Shown: piece by piece, positions 8,801 through 19,921 of the stretch
Position numbering within the stretch: the stretch's first letter is position 1
Layout of the letters: each line of letters begins with the position of its first letter
Source of the DNA: CAWACC01 sp964390695
GTDB lineage: Bacteria > Chlamydiota > Chlamydiia > Chlamydiales > Parachlamydiaceae
Length of the DNA stretch: 30,174 bases
Assembly (NCBI GenBank): GCA_964390695.1
Contig: CAYMKI010000023.1
Coordinates: forward strand, 1-30,174
Direction: 5' to 3'
Made by a program: the position numbers and the translations under genes
Notes under the pieces: model-generated
Told to the model about the DNA's origin: nothing
Seen by the model: only the letters and a program-made list of their open reading frames with translations
Databases searched by the model: none

Positions 8801-10723
8801 ATATTTCTCCGAGCATATAGGGGAGCTTGCCGATCACGACAAACGCATGTTATGCCGCTTTTTGCTCTTCGAACAAAGGTTTGTAGAGAAGTTACTCGAG
8901 ATTCATCCTGGAGCCGGTCAAGTGATCGCCAAATTTGTGCGGTCCGGTTACCATCATTTTATGGAAAGGGAAAATATCGCAGCTGCCCTATTCTTTATAG
9001 AGATCGGCAGGAATTTTGAGGCTTTAAGCCAGCACATCAAAATCTTTGAAGACGTCCGAAAAGAATGCGGGGCCCTGTTGGGCAGTAGGGAGTGGAGCCG
9101 TGAGGAGAAGACCTTGATCTACCAGCAGATAGCAGCCAGCTACCTCAGCCACCCGCCTGCCGATTTTACGCAGGACGATGCAACTTTGCTTTTGAAAGCG
9201 CTCATCCACGATGAAGTTTTTGCCTTGAAACAACATAAAGAGACTGAACACCTGCGCGATCAGATGCAAAGGGCATTATGGACTAGAAAATGGGATATTG
9301 AAAAGCTCTTGAAAAGCCCTGTAGGTGCAGATATTTGCCACAGAATTGTTTTGGAATTTGATCCTCGCGCCTCGAAACAGACATGGGATTGTGTTTCACA
9401 ATATCCTTTGTGCATTAGCCAGGATGGCACCTATGCTATTCAGGTAAATTCACTAGGGCTCTACATTAAGAATAGCCCGATCAAGCCTATCCCACAATCT
9501 GTTCTTTTAGATGAAAAATTCAAGGCCATTTTCTCTAAAAAAGACTATGTCTGCCGCCAGTTGGAGTGGAATACTTATGCCTTCACGGATGAGAGGGGTT
9601 TTCTTAGCCAGGTCCAAACGCAAGGAATCGAGGGGATCAACCCCGTTAAAACTATACGCCAAAAACATGAAGACGGGCAGTGGTATGTCTTGCGCAATAT
9701 AAGAGAATTAGGCACGTATATTTATTCCTTGCCCGCAGACTTTTTAAAACTCTGCGATCAATCATCTGTGTGGGTAACCCTAGATCCTCAGCAACCTATG
9801 AAGATTGTGGTCAGAGACAGCCATTTTACAGTCACACACACTATTCCGGTGATGAAAGGCGTCCAAGCTCCCGATTTGACTCTGGAAGAGCAAACACAGC
9901 TCTATGAATTCTTGGTGCGTAAGAAAAATTCCCCAGGCGAGGACATGGAAAAAATGAGAAACAAAATCTTGGAGAAATTCCAATATTTGGCACGCTCTTT
10001 TGGACAGCTGACGATTGAACAGATGAAAGAAATTAAAACAGAGCAACAACATGTTAAACAAGCAGCTACTAAAGATTTTTTTGCCAATCTTAGCGATATA
10101 TTAAAAACACAGGAAAATAAAGATGCGTGGATCGAAAAGTTTATGGCGGCCCAACCTGAATCGCGTTTGATGGAGATATTACAGCAGATCTATACCACAC
10201 TGGATAAATACGGTGAGACAGTCCTTGGGGTTATACACAAAGAAAATGTGCAAGACCCGCCTTGGCTGCTGGTGGATGTCCATAGTGGAAAAAATCCGCT
10301 CGTGTCCCAATTATTTGGTCAAGGCATGCTGTGGAAAGATGCTAAAATATTAAAAGTCAGGCATCCACAGCTCAATCAAGACCTCGAACTGCCCAATCTA
10401 AAAACGCTGGAACTGCCCTCGATGGTCCTATCTTTTGAAATGCAGTTAGAGGGAACCGTTTGGATGGCCTATAGCCGTGAATATCCTGGATATTATGTAT
10501 CACCTAATCAACGTTATAGAGGCATAGAACCCGTAAAAGGAGCTATTGTACTTGAAAACAAAGAAGGCAAGCGCAAGCTGATTTTGCCTTTCGGCGAAAT
10601 CCACCCCAAACAAACCGGCAGTTTTAGCACCGAAAGCGAGATCATCGTCCTCAATGATAGCCAAACACCTTCTATTGCTTATGATCTTGATAAAGTATCA
10701 AAGCCTATTGCCAAACAACGTGC
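5832..10723 (+). CDS. Giant protein, N-terminal part (gap at 3' end)
   Basis: An open frame of 1630 codons runs into a 100-N gap, and an open frame continues beyond it, so this is probably the first half of one protein. I chose the ATG at 5832 because AGGTGG sits 4 bases before it; an in-frame GTG at 5790 has no such site. Residues 1-310 are helical. A compact segment follows with GRYSGHAMEMG (H330), YNLGDG (N350, D353) and PPQFSGTCTWAS (Q443, C448). Its His-Asp-Gln-Cys order resembles clan CE cysteine proteases (ULP1, YopJ, chlamydial deubiquitinases) or a permuted papain-like fold. The rest is helix-rich, with beta-like stretches near residues 1180-1400. No signal peptide or membrane segment is visible. 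The protease-like call is inference; the gene is certain. Confidence 0.88.
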
Positions 10724-10823
10724 NNNNNNNNNNNNNNNNNNNNNNNNNNNNNNNNNNNNNNNNNNNNNNNNNNNNNNNNNNNNNNNNNNNNNNNNNNNNN
10801 NNNNNNNNNNNNNNNNNNNNNNN
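10724..10823. other. Assembly gap of 100 N
   Basis: Exactly 100 N, the usual placeholder for a gap of unknown length. The frame is open up to the left edge (two bases into a codon) and from the right edge (first full codon at 10826). A single continuous gene requires a missing length of 3k+2, so 100 cannot be the true size if the two halves join. Confidence 0.95.
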
Positions 10824-13800
10824 AGGATATAGAAGAAAGTGATGAGCGATCATCCCCTGAAATCTCACGCCTGAAATCCAAGCTTAACAATTGCACGAAA
10901 ACCAGATTCATCATGGAGGAAGGCAGCGTGGAAAAACCCTCTGTAACGAAGCCCACGGGAGCGAAAGTGAGCACCACTCCTACGATGATAAATGACGCTC
11001 TGTCAAAATATGAACCGAATAACTTGTTGACAAGACCGCAAGCTCAGTTTCTTAACCAATTCAACCGGCTCTATGCTCTGGCATTGAAAGACCCCGTCGA
11101 GCTCGAGTTGCACCTATGCGGAGCCACCCAAGATGAAAAGGTACCTCAAGATCTAGTGACCTTCTTGCGCGCAGCCGCCTATGCGCATCAACATCCCGAC
11201 GACCATAAGACGGAGAAATTTCCACCTTCTCAGGAAGAGCTGCGTACAATCCTGCAAAAGAAGGATGCACAGGCATTTACCAGCTTACTGACGAAGGCCT
11301 CGCAGATCGAAAAAGATCTGTATATTCAAAAAGCATATATCGCAGAAGATCCCATATTTGTAATCGGAACATCCAAAACCTTCCCGCGTTTAGAGGAAAC
11401 CCAAAAAATCTGGCCTCGGACCCAAGCTGCCGCAGGCATTGAACTCAGCGAGCTCAATCCTCGTAAAAAAATGTTGAAGGCATCGCAGGAAAGTCGATTT
11501 TTCGAATCCATTGATAATGGCGGCCTCTGGCTGGAAGCTAGGGAAATTCAGGCTTTGAAGCAGGCGATTCAAGGGCCTGATGCATCCACTTCTAAAGAAG
11601 CCGCAGAGCGAGCACAGCATATCCAGTCTTACTGGAGCCAGGAAGTACACACTCTAAAATGGCATAAGCTTAAGCCCGAGATGCTGGATAAGGCCAAGAC
11701 GTTGCTGTTAGTGGAGCAGGCCGAGATGGGCAAAGCACTAAATGTAGCTGAACAGCAGCTGCTCAACTTCGCCAATGCGATGCCTGCTGAAGAGCAGGAC
11801 GCCCTCCTCTTTGAGTTGGAGAAGACGGGACATGTGCGTCAAGCCGTGAACTTGCGAGACCTGCTGATATTTACTGCCAGGGCCTCCTATTTTAGCCTGG
11901 CAGGCAAAAATCCGCAACTGACCCTTCGAGAAAAAGAGCTTATGGAAAGAAGCCTCTTGTATCTTGAAGCTAAAGCCCGCCAACAGCAATTGAATAGAGC
12001 CCTCGCAGCCATCCAAGAATTAGAAAAAGTCGATATCCGAGATACCGATACCTATAATAGGACGTCGGAAAGATGCTGGCAGGAGCTCTCGCGTATCCCT
12101 CCGTATGAAGCGCATAAGCACCCTGAATTGCTGGTCTTTGAAGTACTGGAAGACATCGGTTTGCATGACTGGCAGGTCAAAGACCTAAAAAGGATGCTGC
12201 GGCCGGAACCTGGCGAAAACCCGAATATCATTGTGGAAAAAGTCATGGGTTCAGGAAAAACCAAGGTCTACTTGCCCTTAATAGCCTTAAGCAAAGCCGA
12301 TGGTGAGCACTTGTCTTTGATCGTGGTGCATTCATCGCAATATGACACCGTGGCTCAAGCCATGCAGATCAAATCCGGAGAGAATTTTGCGCAGGTGGCA
12401 CATACCCTTCAGTTTTCGCGAAGCAGCGATACCTCTCTGGAAGCCTTGCAGAAAATCCGCGATGACTGTCAGCAGATCATCCGGCAGCGGCATTTCATGG
12501 TGGTGACTGACAAAAGCTTACATAGCCTTTCGTTAGCTTTTTCTGAATTATGGGACAGCTATCTCTCTAGAGATAAGGAAGATGCGGCCTTGGCTGCGCG
12601 TCTGGATGTCATGCGAGAGATCATGAATCTGCTGAAAACGCAAGCTAAAGCCACGTTGGACGAAGCCGATCTCTTGCTGAATTGCCGTTACGAGGTCGTC
12701 TACTCATTGGGCCAGGCCGAGCCTATCGAAGCCGACCATGCTAATGTGGTGGCTGAGCTGTATAGAAGCCTTGAAGCGCATTTGCGCCAGTTGGAGCCCT
12801 TTACTCTTGACGAATACAACGCCAAGAAACCGCTAATGATCAAAGCCTTTATAGAAGCTTACGTTGTGAAAGAAATGCCCGCTAGAGATCCTGAACTTAT
12901 CCTAGATTATCTAAAAGAAGGCAAAGCAGGAGCAGAGTATGTCGCCACCTTGTCGGAAAAAGAACGCGACCGCTTGGCGATTGTGTATTATGAATTCAAA
13001 GAATTGCTGCCGATTGTCTTGGATAGGCGATGCGGCGAACATTATGGCTATAGCGACCTTCCCAACAAAATCTTACCTGTGCCCTATGTCGCTAGCGGTG
13101 TTCCCAGCCCCACGGCTGAATTCAGCTTCCCTTATGCTTTGCTGGACTATGCCATGCAAACCTTAAAGAGCGAGGGGGTCAGCCCTGCGCTCCTAAGGCG
13201 CCTGGTGCAGGAGATGCAAAACCAAGCTGTGAGGGAACAGAACACCGATCCTACCCTGCCTCTGGAACAAACGGAGGCCTTTAAGGCATTTTGTGAATTG
13301 TGCGGACGCGGCACTCCGTCGGAAGTATTGATACCCTTCTTGAGGACGAATGATGATGATATTTCTAAGCTAGCCCGGATGTACAAGAAGCAGCCCCCCG
13401 ATATTTATGGCTTCGCCAAAAAGTATGTATTCCCGGCAGTGACGATGCACCATCGCAAGCTCGCCAGCACCCCATATGCCTTAGGCAAGATGTTTAAGGA
13501 AACACAAGGTTTTACCGGTACTCCCTGGAACTATAAAACATATCCTCAAGGTCTTGACACTCTGCGGGATATGCAATCGGCTGGAAAAACCGAAGGGATC
13601 ATCTGGAAGAACAGCCAGATCGTCCACAGCTTGAAGACCTCGGACTTCAAAGCCATCATGCAGGATATCGCCCGATTGCATGCCAAGGATAAATACCATG
13701 CTTTCATAGACGTAGGGGCGATGTTCAATGGCTATGATAACAGAACCGTTGCTGAGGGCATTTTAGACACCCTACCCGAGACTATACGTGGTGTATTATT

Positions 13801-15424
13801 TTTTAAAGACAATCGCCCTTGTGTATTGGAAAGAGGCAAAAAAGAGCTTATTCCGTTCGAAAGCGGACAGGACACCAAAAACCTGTATATTTTCTATGAC
13901 CAGTGGCACACCACGGGGCAAGATTTCTCCATTGCCGGCAAGTCGCTGCTGTCCTTCGGTAAAAACACCAAAATGCGCGACTTAGAACAAGGCTATATGA
14001 GGGACCGAAAAGCCGCTCAAGGTAAGCGTGTAGAGTTTATCCTTTCCAAAGAAACCGATGACTACATCAAAAAAGACCTGCGGTTTCCCTTGGATGAGAC
14101 CATAGGCACCATGCACCTCTTGAAAGCTGCTCAGAATAATCAAGACCGTGAATTAGATGATCAGCTCATCATGGCTGCTTTGGGAAAAATCAAAGAAGTG
14201 CTCAACCAGCATCTGCGCAGCTTACAGCTGAACACCCAAATACCGCCCGCGGTCATCAGGGAAAAAGCCGACAAGATCCGCCATTTGATCGGCGATGCCG
14301 TCAGGGATGCCCCTTATGATGAGCTAGGCAGCAGTAAGCAAACTATCCTTGGCGATACCGACAAAAACAAGTCGCCAAACGAACGATTTTTTACCGAAGT
14401 CATTGATCAAGCAGCAGAAAAGATGAAGGAGTTTCTAGCCGATACTGTTTTATGCCCTGAAGGCCTAACCTTAGATACCTTGAAAGCCGAACTGTGGTCA
14501 TGCATCGATTTAAAGCTATTGCCCGAAAAAATCTCTTCGGCAGCTCCACAAGCAGCCAACCAACTGGTAGAGCAGCAGAGCCAGCAGCAATCGCAGCAGG
14601 AACGCATGGCGCTGGTCAACAAGGAATTGCTGAGCGATATGGAAAAAGAAACCGAAAGAGGGCCGATACATTGGAATTTTGATTCACGGCAAAAAACCTA
14701 TTCCAGCGCCTTTTATCGGGTGATGAAGGTCGAAGATTTGCTGCAGTGTACAAAAGAACAGTTGCCCTTGTACGATATGAGTACTAGAGCCTTAAAGCCT
14801 AAGTCAAGCAGCCAAGCCCCATTTCTAGCCCTAGCGGATATTTTTGCCCACGAAGACCATTTGAAAGCCTATGCGGACGTTTTTGATATTGAGGTCAGCT
14901 ATAACTTTTTACCGATTATCAGCAATACTCTGAAAGAAAGCGATATTATCACCGTGCGATCGCATCCCTTTAGGAACGGACAACTTGCCGTCAATAACAT
15001 ACTGATCTGCCGCAATGTAAATACTGGAGAGGTACAAGTGAGATTGATCAACCAAGCCGATGCCGGCTTTTTCTTCCAACAACTTTCGGAAAAGCCGCGC
15101 GAAGCTGTGGAAAAGCAGGAGATGGAGGTGACCTTGTACCATAAGACCCTGAAGGTCCTTCAGAGCAACAACGAAGCCATTGCAAATGGAAAACAGCAGG
15201 TGATAGATCCAGCGGTCTTGAAAAAGATCGTCCAAGCCAAATTCTTCAACGGCGAGAGCTTATATAGCAAAGAGGAGATGAAGTATTTAAAAGCCTGGAT
15301 AGAGCAAAAAGGAGCTGACCGCATGGAACAGTTGTTCACGCAGCAGGTCTTGCCCTATAAACCTGACAAACAAAAAGAATATCCTGGCAGCCCGCTAGCC
15401 AAAATCTTTGCAAAGGGGTTTTGA
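10824..15424 (+). CDS. Giant protein, C-terminal part: DUF3638-like ATPase
   Basis: The frame is open from the gap edge (first codon 10826) for about 1532 residues, so an internal ATG at 10913 is not needed as a start. Helicase-like motifs appear in order: a Walker A loop MGSGKTK at about 12245-12265 followed by VYLPLIAL and LSLIVVHSS; a Walker B-like LDEADLLLN at 12656-12682 followed by YEVVYSLG; FTGTPWNYKT near 13510-13540; and MRDLEQGYMRDRKAAQGKRVEFIL near 13972-14043, like helicase motif VI. The GxGKT-LPLIALxxADG and DEADxxL-YxxxYSLG pattern resembles DUF3638/DUF3645, a family known from fungal and protist giant proteins. A glutamine-rich patch (14568-14600) precedes a C-terminal helical domain. 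No membrane segment is visible. Likely an ATP-driven enzyme of unknown substrate. Confidence 0.85.
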
Positions 15425-15438
15425 CTGAAGTATATCTC

Positions 15439-15468
15439 TTGAAAAATAAATATATTCTGGGCTAATAT
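15439..15468 (+). promoter_or_regulatory. Promoter of tRNA-Arg
   Basis: TTGAAA at 15439-15444 and TAATAT at 15463-15468, with an 18-base spacer, end 12 bases before the first base of the tRNA. This fits a sigma-70-type promoter starting at about 15475. Confidence 0.6.
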
Positions 15469-15480
15469 GATTGATCATAA

Positions 15481-15553
15481 GTTCTCGTAGCTCAGGGGAT
15501 AGAGCGGTTGCCTCCTAAGCAACAGGTCGCGCGTTCGATTCGCGCCGAGGACG
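15481..15553 (+). tRNA. tRNA-Arg (anticodon CCT)
   Basis: A full 73-base cloverleaf: acceptor GTTCTCG/CGAGGAC with one G-T pair, D stem GCTC/GAGC, anticodon stem GTTGC/GCAAC with loop CTCCTAA, and T stem GCGCG/CGCGC with loop TTCGATT. Anticodon CCT reads AGG. CCA is not encoded. A run of ten T follows at 15555-15564 and may end transcription. Confidence 0.96.
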
Positions 15554-15570
15554 ATTTTTTTTTTATAAAA

Positions 15571-16281
15571 CTAACCTTTCATTTCTAGATAGCGTTTTAT
15601 TCCCTGTGAGATTCCCCATGCCAATTTCTTTAGGTAGGTGGGGTCTTTGATGTTTTCCATTTCGGGTACATTGGTCAAAAAGCCCGCTTCCACTAAGACT
15701 GCAGGCATATGCGTTTTGCGGATGACGGCAAAGTCGCCATGCTTGGTGCCTCTAGATTTTGCCTGTGAGACTTTGATGACTTCATCTAATATAGCTTGTG
15801 CGCATTGTAGGGAGGATTTTGATCTAACCTGATGCGTTTCGGAGCGATAGTAATATACCTCTATGCCTGAAGCTTCGGCGCTGGGAGCCGAATTAAAATG
15901 CACACTCACAAACAAAGAAGCTGCGGCATGATTGGCATACTCCGCGCGTTTATCCAGCGATACGAAGTGATCGCCTTTGCGCGTCAAACAAGTACGAAAG
16001 CCTTGGCTATCTAAAATATTTTTCAACATCCTAGCCAGAGAGAGGTTTAGATTTTTCTCGTGGTAATAGGGCTTGGTCACTGAGTGAGCGCCGTAGTCTT
16101 CGCCGCCATGACCCGGATCGATCACGATGAGGCCGTACTTTTCTGCCGACCTATCTTTTGCTGCATATTCCGGAGAGGGTTTTAGAGAGGGCGTCACGCC
16201 ATCCTCTTGCGATACTTGGGGTGTACAGGCTTGTAATAGGAAGATAAGCATCCCTATGGGAAGCCACTGTCGCCAAGACAT
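15571..16281 (-). CDS. amiA: N-acetylmuramoyl-L-alanine amidase, lipoprotein
   Basis: Zinc amidase of the Amidase_3 family that cuts the bond between MurNAc and the stem peptide, for septal remodelling. Numbered from the upstream ATG, zinc ligands are H59 (DPGHGGED), E76 (HEKNLN) and H129 (SVHFNSA), and the catalytic glutamate is E199 (VEAGFLTN). The N-terminus has a short hydrophobic stretch ending in LLQAC (C20), a lipobox, so the protein is probably a periplasmic lipoprotein. Two ATGs are adjacent (16284 and 16281); GGAGG lies one base before the first and four before the second, so I prefer 16281. The stop of murE overlaps the start region, indicating translational coupling. This matches the amiA gene beside murE in other chlamydiae. 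Confidence 0.92.
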   Translation of the reverse strand: MSWRQWLPIGMLIFLLQACTPQVSQEDGVTPSLKPSPEYAAKDRSAEKYGLIVIDPGHGGEDYGAHSVTKPYYHEKNLNLSLARMLKNILDSQGFRTCLTRKGDHFVSLDKRAEYANHAAASLFVSVHFNSAPSAEASGIEVYYYRSETHQVRSKSSLQCAQAILDEVIKVSQAKSRGTKHGDFAVIRKTHMPAVLVEAGFLTNVPEMENIKDPTYLKKLAWGISQGIKRYLEMKG

Positions 16282-17777
16282 CATACCTCCACTGTGGCTT
16301 TGAGCTGATCACAGATGTGCGCCGCCACTTTGGCATCATCGAATTCAATAGTTTTGTGAGCAAATATCTGATAGGTTTCGTGCCCCTTGCCGGCGATCAG
16401 AAGGATATCTTCGGCCGAAGCCATTTCTATACCCTTTTTGATGGCTTCTCGACGATCCAGCTCTATGCAGTAACTCTGGGAGGATTTAAATCCCTGTACT
16501 ATCTCGCGCGCAATTTCTGCAGGATCTTCCGAGCGGGGATTATCAGAGGTGACAATGGCAAAATCAGCATGTTCTTCTACAGCTTGTGCCATCTTGGCGC
16601 GTTTCGACCGGTCCCGATCGCCTCCGCAGCCGAAGATGGTGATGATTTTACCTTGTTTTAATTCTCGCAAGCATTCCAAGACGTTGACCAAGGCATCATC
16701 CGTGTGGGCGAAATCCACGAAAATTTTCAAGTCCAAGGCATTCGGCACCGGTTGCAAACGCCCTCTGACTGTGGGGGGAGTGCGCAGGATGTCTATGATT
16801 CGATCTAAGGAAGCACCGTATGCCAGACCTACGCCGATGGCCGCTAGGCAATTGTAAACGTTGAAGCGACCGATCAAAGGCCAGATCAAAGCCCTTGATG
16901 TACCTTGATAGTGAACGTTGAAATGCGTTTTAGCATCCAAGAGTTCAATGTCGGTAGCTCTTAAATCCGCTTCTTTGAAAACTCCATAGGTCAGCTGTTC
17001 AGCTTGGCACCCTGCAGTGACCTTCTCGTGCCAAGGGCAGTCGGCATTGATGACCGCCACATGAGGGTTTGGCAGTATGTGTTTCTTATGTTTTGGGTCG
17101 AGGGAAGCGAACAGCCGATTTTTGGCGGCGCAGTAGTTGTCCATAGTATGATGATAATCTAGATGATCTAGAGATAAGTGCGTGTACACTCCCACATTGA
17201 AATCGATATTTTGTACGCGTCCTTGATCCAGGGCGTGGGAAGTCACCTCCATGACCGCAGAGCGGCAGCCTTGACGCACCATTTCTCGTAGCATCTTGTG
17301 ATTGGAAGTCACGTCAGGCGTGGTACGCGTAGCCTGATAGCGGTGTTGTCCTATAATGTACTCTATGGTACCGATCAACCCGCAGGGAGAGTTCAAGGCA
17401 TCCAAAATATATTTCACCAAAAACGAGGTGGTCGTTTTGCCATTCGTCCCGGTGATGCCCACTAAAAATAGTTCATCTGAAGGGTGTTGGTAATAGGCTG
17501 CAGCCACAGAGGCTTCTATAGCCGCAACATCTGGATGTATGATCTGAGCAATATGCTTGTAGGAAGGATCATAGACATCTGTCAAAATCGCCGCAGCGCC
17601 GCCAGAGACAGCTTCGGGGATATATTTAGAACCATCGTCTATCCGGCCTTTTTTAGCGATGAAGAGGTTGCCCGGAACTATGATTTTGGAATTGGCGCAG
17701 ATGCCGGTAATTTCAACATCCTTAGACCCCTTAAAGGTAGCATTGGGGATTTCTTTCAACAATTTTTTTATCTTCAT
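16281..17777 (-). CDS. murE: UDP-MurNAc-tripeptide synthetase (meso-DAP ligase)
   Basis: Cytoplasmic Mur ligase that adds meso-diaminopimelate to UDP-MurNAc-L-Ala-D-Glu using ATP. Length, 498 residues, is normal. The ATP loop is GITGTNGKTTT (K114). YCAAKNRLFASL holds the lysine (K219) that is carbamylated in this family. DNPRSEDP (D412-R415) is the signature of meso-DAP rather than lysine specificity. The last codons overlap the amiA start. No strong ribosome site precedes the ATG. A 109-base inverted-repeat element separates it from ftsI upstream, so murE may be expressed separately or by read-through. Confidence 0.97.
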   Translation of the reverse strand: MKIKKLLKEIPNATFKGSKDVEITGICANSKIIVPGNLFIAKKGRIDDGSKYIPEAVSGGAAAILTDVYDPSYKHIAQIIHPDVAAIEASVAAAYYQHPSDELFLVGITGTNGKTTTSFLVKYILDALNSPCGLIGTIEYIIGQHRYQATRTTPDVTSNHKMLREMVRQGCRSAVMEVTSHALDQGRVQNIDFNVGVYTHLSLDHLDYHHTMDNYCAAKNRLFASLDPKHKKHILPNPHVAVINADCPWHEKVTAGCQAEQLTYGVFKEADLRATDIELLDAKTHFNVHYQGTSRALIWPLIGRFNVYNCLAAIGVGLAYGASLDRIIDILRTPPTVRGRLQPVPNALDLKIFVDFAHTDDALVNVLECLRELKQGKIITIFGCGGDRDRSKRAKMAQAVEEHADFAIVTSDNPRSEDPAEIAREIVQGFKSSQSYCIELDRREAIKKGIEMASAEDILLIAGKGHETYQIFAHKTIEFDDAKVAAHICDQLKATVEV

Positions 17778-17800
17778 ATTTTTTTATTATATGGGGTATT

Positions 17801-17909
17801 ATCTCGACTTTGCAAAATTTTGAACTCCTCTGCAGAGAGAAGCTTCATCCTGCTAAAGGGATTTTGCCTCTCTCAGCAGGCTCGTCCAAAAATATTGCAA
17901 AGTCGAGAT
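17801..17909. repeat. 109-base inverted-repeat element between ftsI and murE
   Basis: A perfect 15-base inverted repeat, ATCTCGACTTTGCAA at 17801-17815 and its complement at 17895-17909, bounds the element. TATT directly flanks each end (17797-17800, 17910-17913), which could be a target duplication. The interior has further pairing, such as CCTGCT with AGCAGG and a CTCTGCAGAG palindrome. The right arm touches the ftsI stop codon, so it may act as transcription end or attenuator for ftsI, or be a MITE-like insertion. Confidence 0.7.
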
Positions 17910-19921
17910 TATTCTTTGTCTTTATTGTTATTCCATTTTTCATATATTTCTTGCAACTTTCTCATTTCGGGCACCCAATCAGCCTTCAAGGGATCATGCC
18001 GGGGATCTCCGACGGGATAACCGCATGGGTCGTCGCTATCCACACCCAAATAATCCAAGGAGCGCTTGGCGATTTCTCTGAATACCGGCGCCGCGCAGGT
18101 GCCGCCATGGTGGAGTTTGCCTATGCCGGGAAAGTATCCGTATTCGGGTTCGTCCATGGTGACCACCATCACAAAGCAGGGGTGGGACATAGGTGCGATC
18201 CCCACAAAGGAAGAGCAGTAAGCGGTTTGGGAGTAGGTGCCCTCGGACATTTTTTGCGCCGTACCGGATTTGCCCCCTTCGGAATACCCCCATATTTCGG
18301 CACGGCGGCAAGTCCCCCCGGGCTTGGTGCTGTATTTTATGGCTTTGGCCACCTGATCGACGATATCCGCGTCCAGCACTTTGGGGAAGAGCTTTTTTCT
18401 ATCCTCGGAAGTGTTGTCGAGCAACACCTGCTGAGTGCCGTCGGCACGGGTTTTAACGATTTTTCGGATGAGCGTCGGCTGGACCAAGTAGCCGCCATTA
18501 GCCAGCAGGGCATAAGCGCGGGCTAGCTGCAGGGCCGTGGTGGAGATATTGTGTCCCATAGCAAGGGAATAGGGTGTAGGCACAGACCACTCTAATGCGC
18601 CATTAGGATGTTTTTTTCCAGGGGTAGGCACCATGCCCTGGCTTTCGCCCGGCAATTCTATGCCGGTTTTTTCTCCGAACCCCAAGGTGTGGTGCAGTTC
18701 TTCTTTATACCATGGAGCCCCTAGCTTCTCGACGATTTTTTCCACCAACCTCGCCACATAGATATTGGAAGACTTTTGGATGGCCATATTCATATTCAAG
18801 AAGGCGTGAAAATGGGTATCGCGCAGGTTCTTCCTGCCGGGAAAATGGCTGTCTGAGGTGGGCATTTTATCTTCGGGATGGAATATCGGCTTGTCTCCTT
18901 TGGCAGCCAAAATTTTATTCGCCTTCAGGGCTAAAGCCACCGTAAAGGGCTTCATCACTGACCCTGGCTCGTTGACATCTAAGATCGCTTTGACGCGCGT
19001 GTATTCAATTTTTAAGGGATCGTTGAAGTACTCTTGGTATTCGGAAGGATAGAAAAAGGGGTATTGGGCAAGTGCCAGGATTTCGCCGCTGTAAGGATCC
19101 ATCATGAGTGCCCATCCGGACTTGGCCTTGCAGTGTTTTACCCCTTTTTCAATCTCTTCTTCGGCGATAGCTTGTAGGAAGTGGTTGACGGTCAGGTAGA
19201 TATCTGCACCGTTTTCCGGTTCGGCGATCACTTCGCCGGTTTCCAGTGCATTTCTGGGCGAGCGCATCAGGCGGCGGGTTCCCTGTTTGCCTTTCAGTAC
19301 CGAGTTGAATTGAAATTCGAGTCCTCCGGTAGGGATAGCTTGCTGTGTTTTTTCGTCTTTGATATCTTGGACAGTATGTAAAACCGGTCCCAGCAGCTTT
19401 CCGAAGGGATAGGAGCGTTTATAGTCTGCTGTAAAGTAGAGGGCATTCGAGGGGATTTTGTGCTGGCGTGCGAAAGGCTGCCAGGCTTCCAGTATGGCTT
19501 CCTTCTTGTCTTTGTCCAGCCATTGCGCCAGGCGGCGGCTGCGGCTTTTTTTATACAGCTGTGCGCGGAATTTTTTGTGTTCTTCGGGCGGAATTTGCAA
19601 GAGGTCGATCAGCGTTTTGCTTAGGGCGGGTTTTCGCTGGTCGGGGATAGATTGAGGGTCCACAAACAGATGGAACATCTCTATATCCACCACCAATTTT
19701 TGAGGAATTTCGGGGTGGTTATGTTTTATGGAAGTATTCGAATAAAAAGAGCCGCGGTGGAAGGGCTCTTTGATGATGAAATAGTGTTGTTTATCGGCTT
19801 GTTTGGCCCATTTTTCGCCTTCGATGATCTGGATATAGTAAAACTGCGCGATGAGGATGGCAAATAAAGCAAAGAGGAAGATCGCCAGGATAAAAAGACG
19901 CGTTTTGGGAGCCGTTGGCAT
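17909..19921 (-). CDS. ftsI: Septal transpeptidase, penicillin-binding protein 3
   Basis: Class B penicillin-binding protein for septal peptidoglycan crosslinking. One membrane anchor at about residues 7-30, a dimerisation region ending near GGLEFQFNSVLKGKQGTRR, then the transpeptidase domain with GWALMMDPYSGEILALAQYP. The active-site motif is SVMK (S321, K324), then SSN (384-386), then KSGT (551-554). Length, 670 residues, is normal. It begins directly after the ftsL stop (TAA then ATG, no gap), with GGAGG inside the end of ftsL serving as ribosome site. This corresponds to pbp3 in the chlamydial rsmH-ftsL-pbp3-murE-amiA order. Confidence 0.96.
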   Translation of the reverse strand: MPTAPKTRLFILAIFLFALFAILIAQFYYIQIIEGEKWAKQADKQHYFIIKEPFHRGSFYSNTSIKHNHPEIPQKLVVDIEMFHLFVDPQSIPDQRKPALSKTLIDLLQIPPEEHKKFRAQLYKKSRSRRLAQWLDKDKKEAILEAWQPFARQHKIPSNALYFTADYKRSYPFGKLLGPVLHTVQDIKDEKTQQAIPTGGLEFQFNSVLKGKQGTRRLMRSPRNALETGEVIAEPENGADIYLTVNHFLQAIAEEEIEKGVKHCKAKSGWALMMDPYSGEILALAQYPFFYPSEYQEYFNDPLKIEYTRVKAILDVNEPGSVMKPFTVALALKANKILAAKGDKPIFHPEDKMPTSDSHFPGRKNLRDTHFHAFLNMNMAIQKSSNIYVARLVEKIVEKLGAPWYKEELHHTLGFGEKTGIELPGESQGMVPTPGKKHPNGALEWSVPTPYSLAMGHNISTTALQLARAYALLANGGYLVQPTLIRKIVKTRADGTQQVLLDNTSEDRKKLFPKVLDADIVDQVAKAIKYSTKPGGTCRRAEIWGYSEGGKSGTAQKMSEGTYSQTAYCSSFVGIAPMSHPCFVMVVTMDEPEYGYFPGIGKLHHGGTCAAPVFREIAKRSLDYLGVDSDDPCGYPVGDPRHDPLKADWVPEMRKLQEIYEKWNNNKDKE

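Noticed and set aside
10913..10915. ATG at 10913 as the start of a separate gene
   Set aside because: The frame is open upstream to the gap edge, and no ribosome site at a suitable distance precedes this ATG, so it is more likely an internal methionine.
14568..14600. Glutamine-codon repeat (CAG/CAA run) as a microsatellite
   Set aside because: It is a short in-frame glutamine-rich patch in the giant protein, not a tandem repeat of fixed unit.
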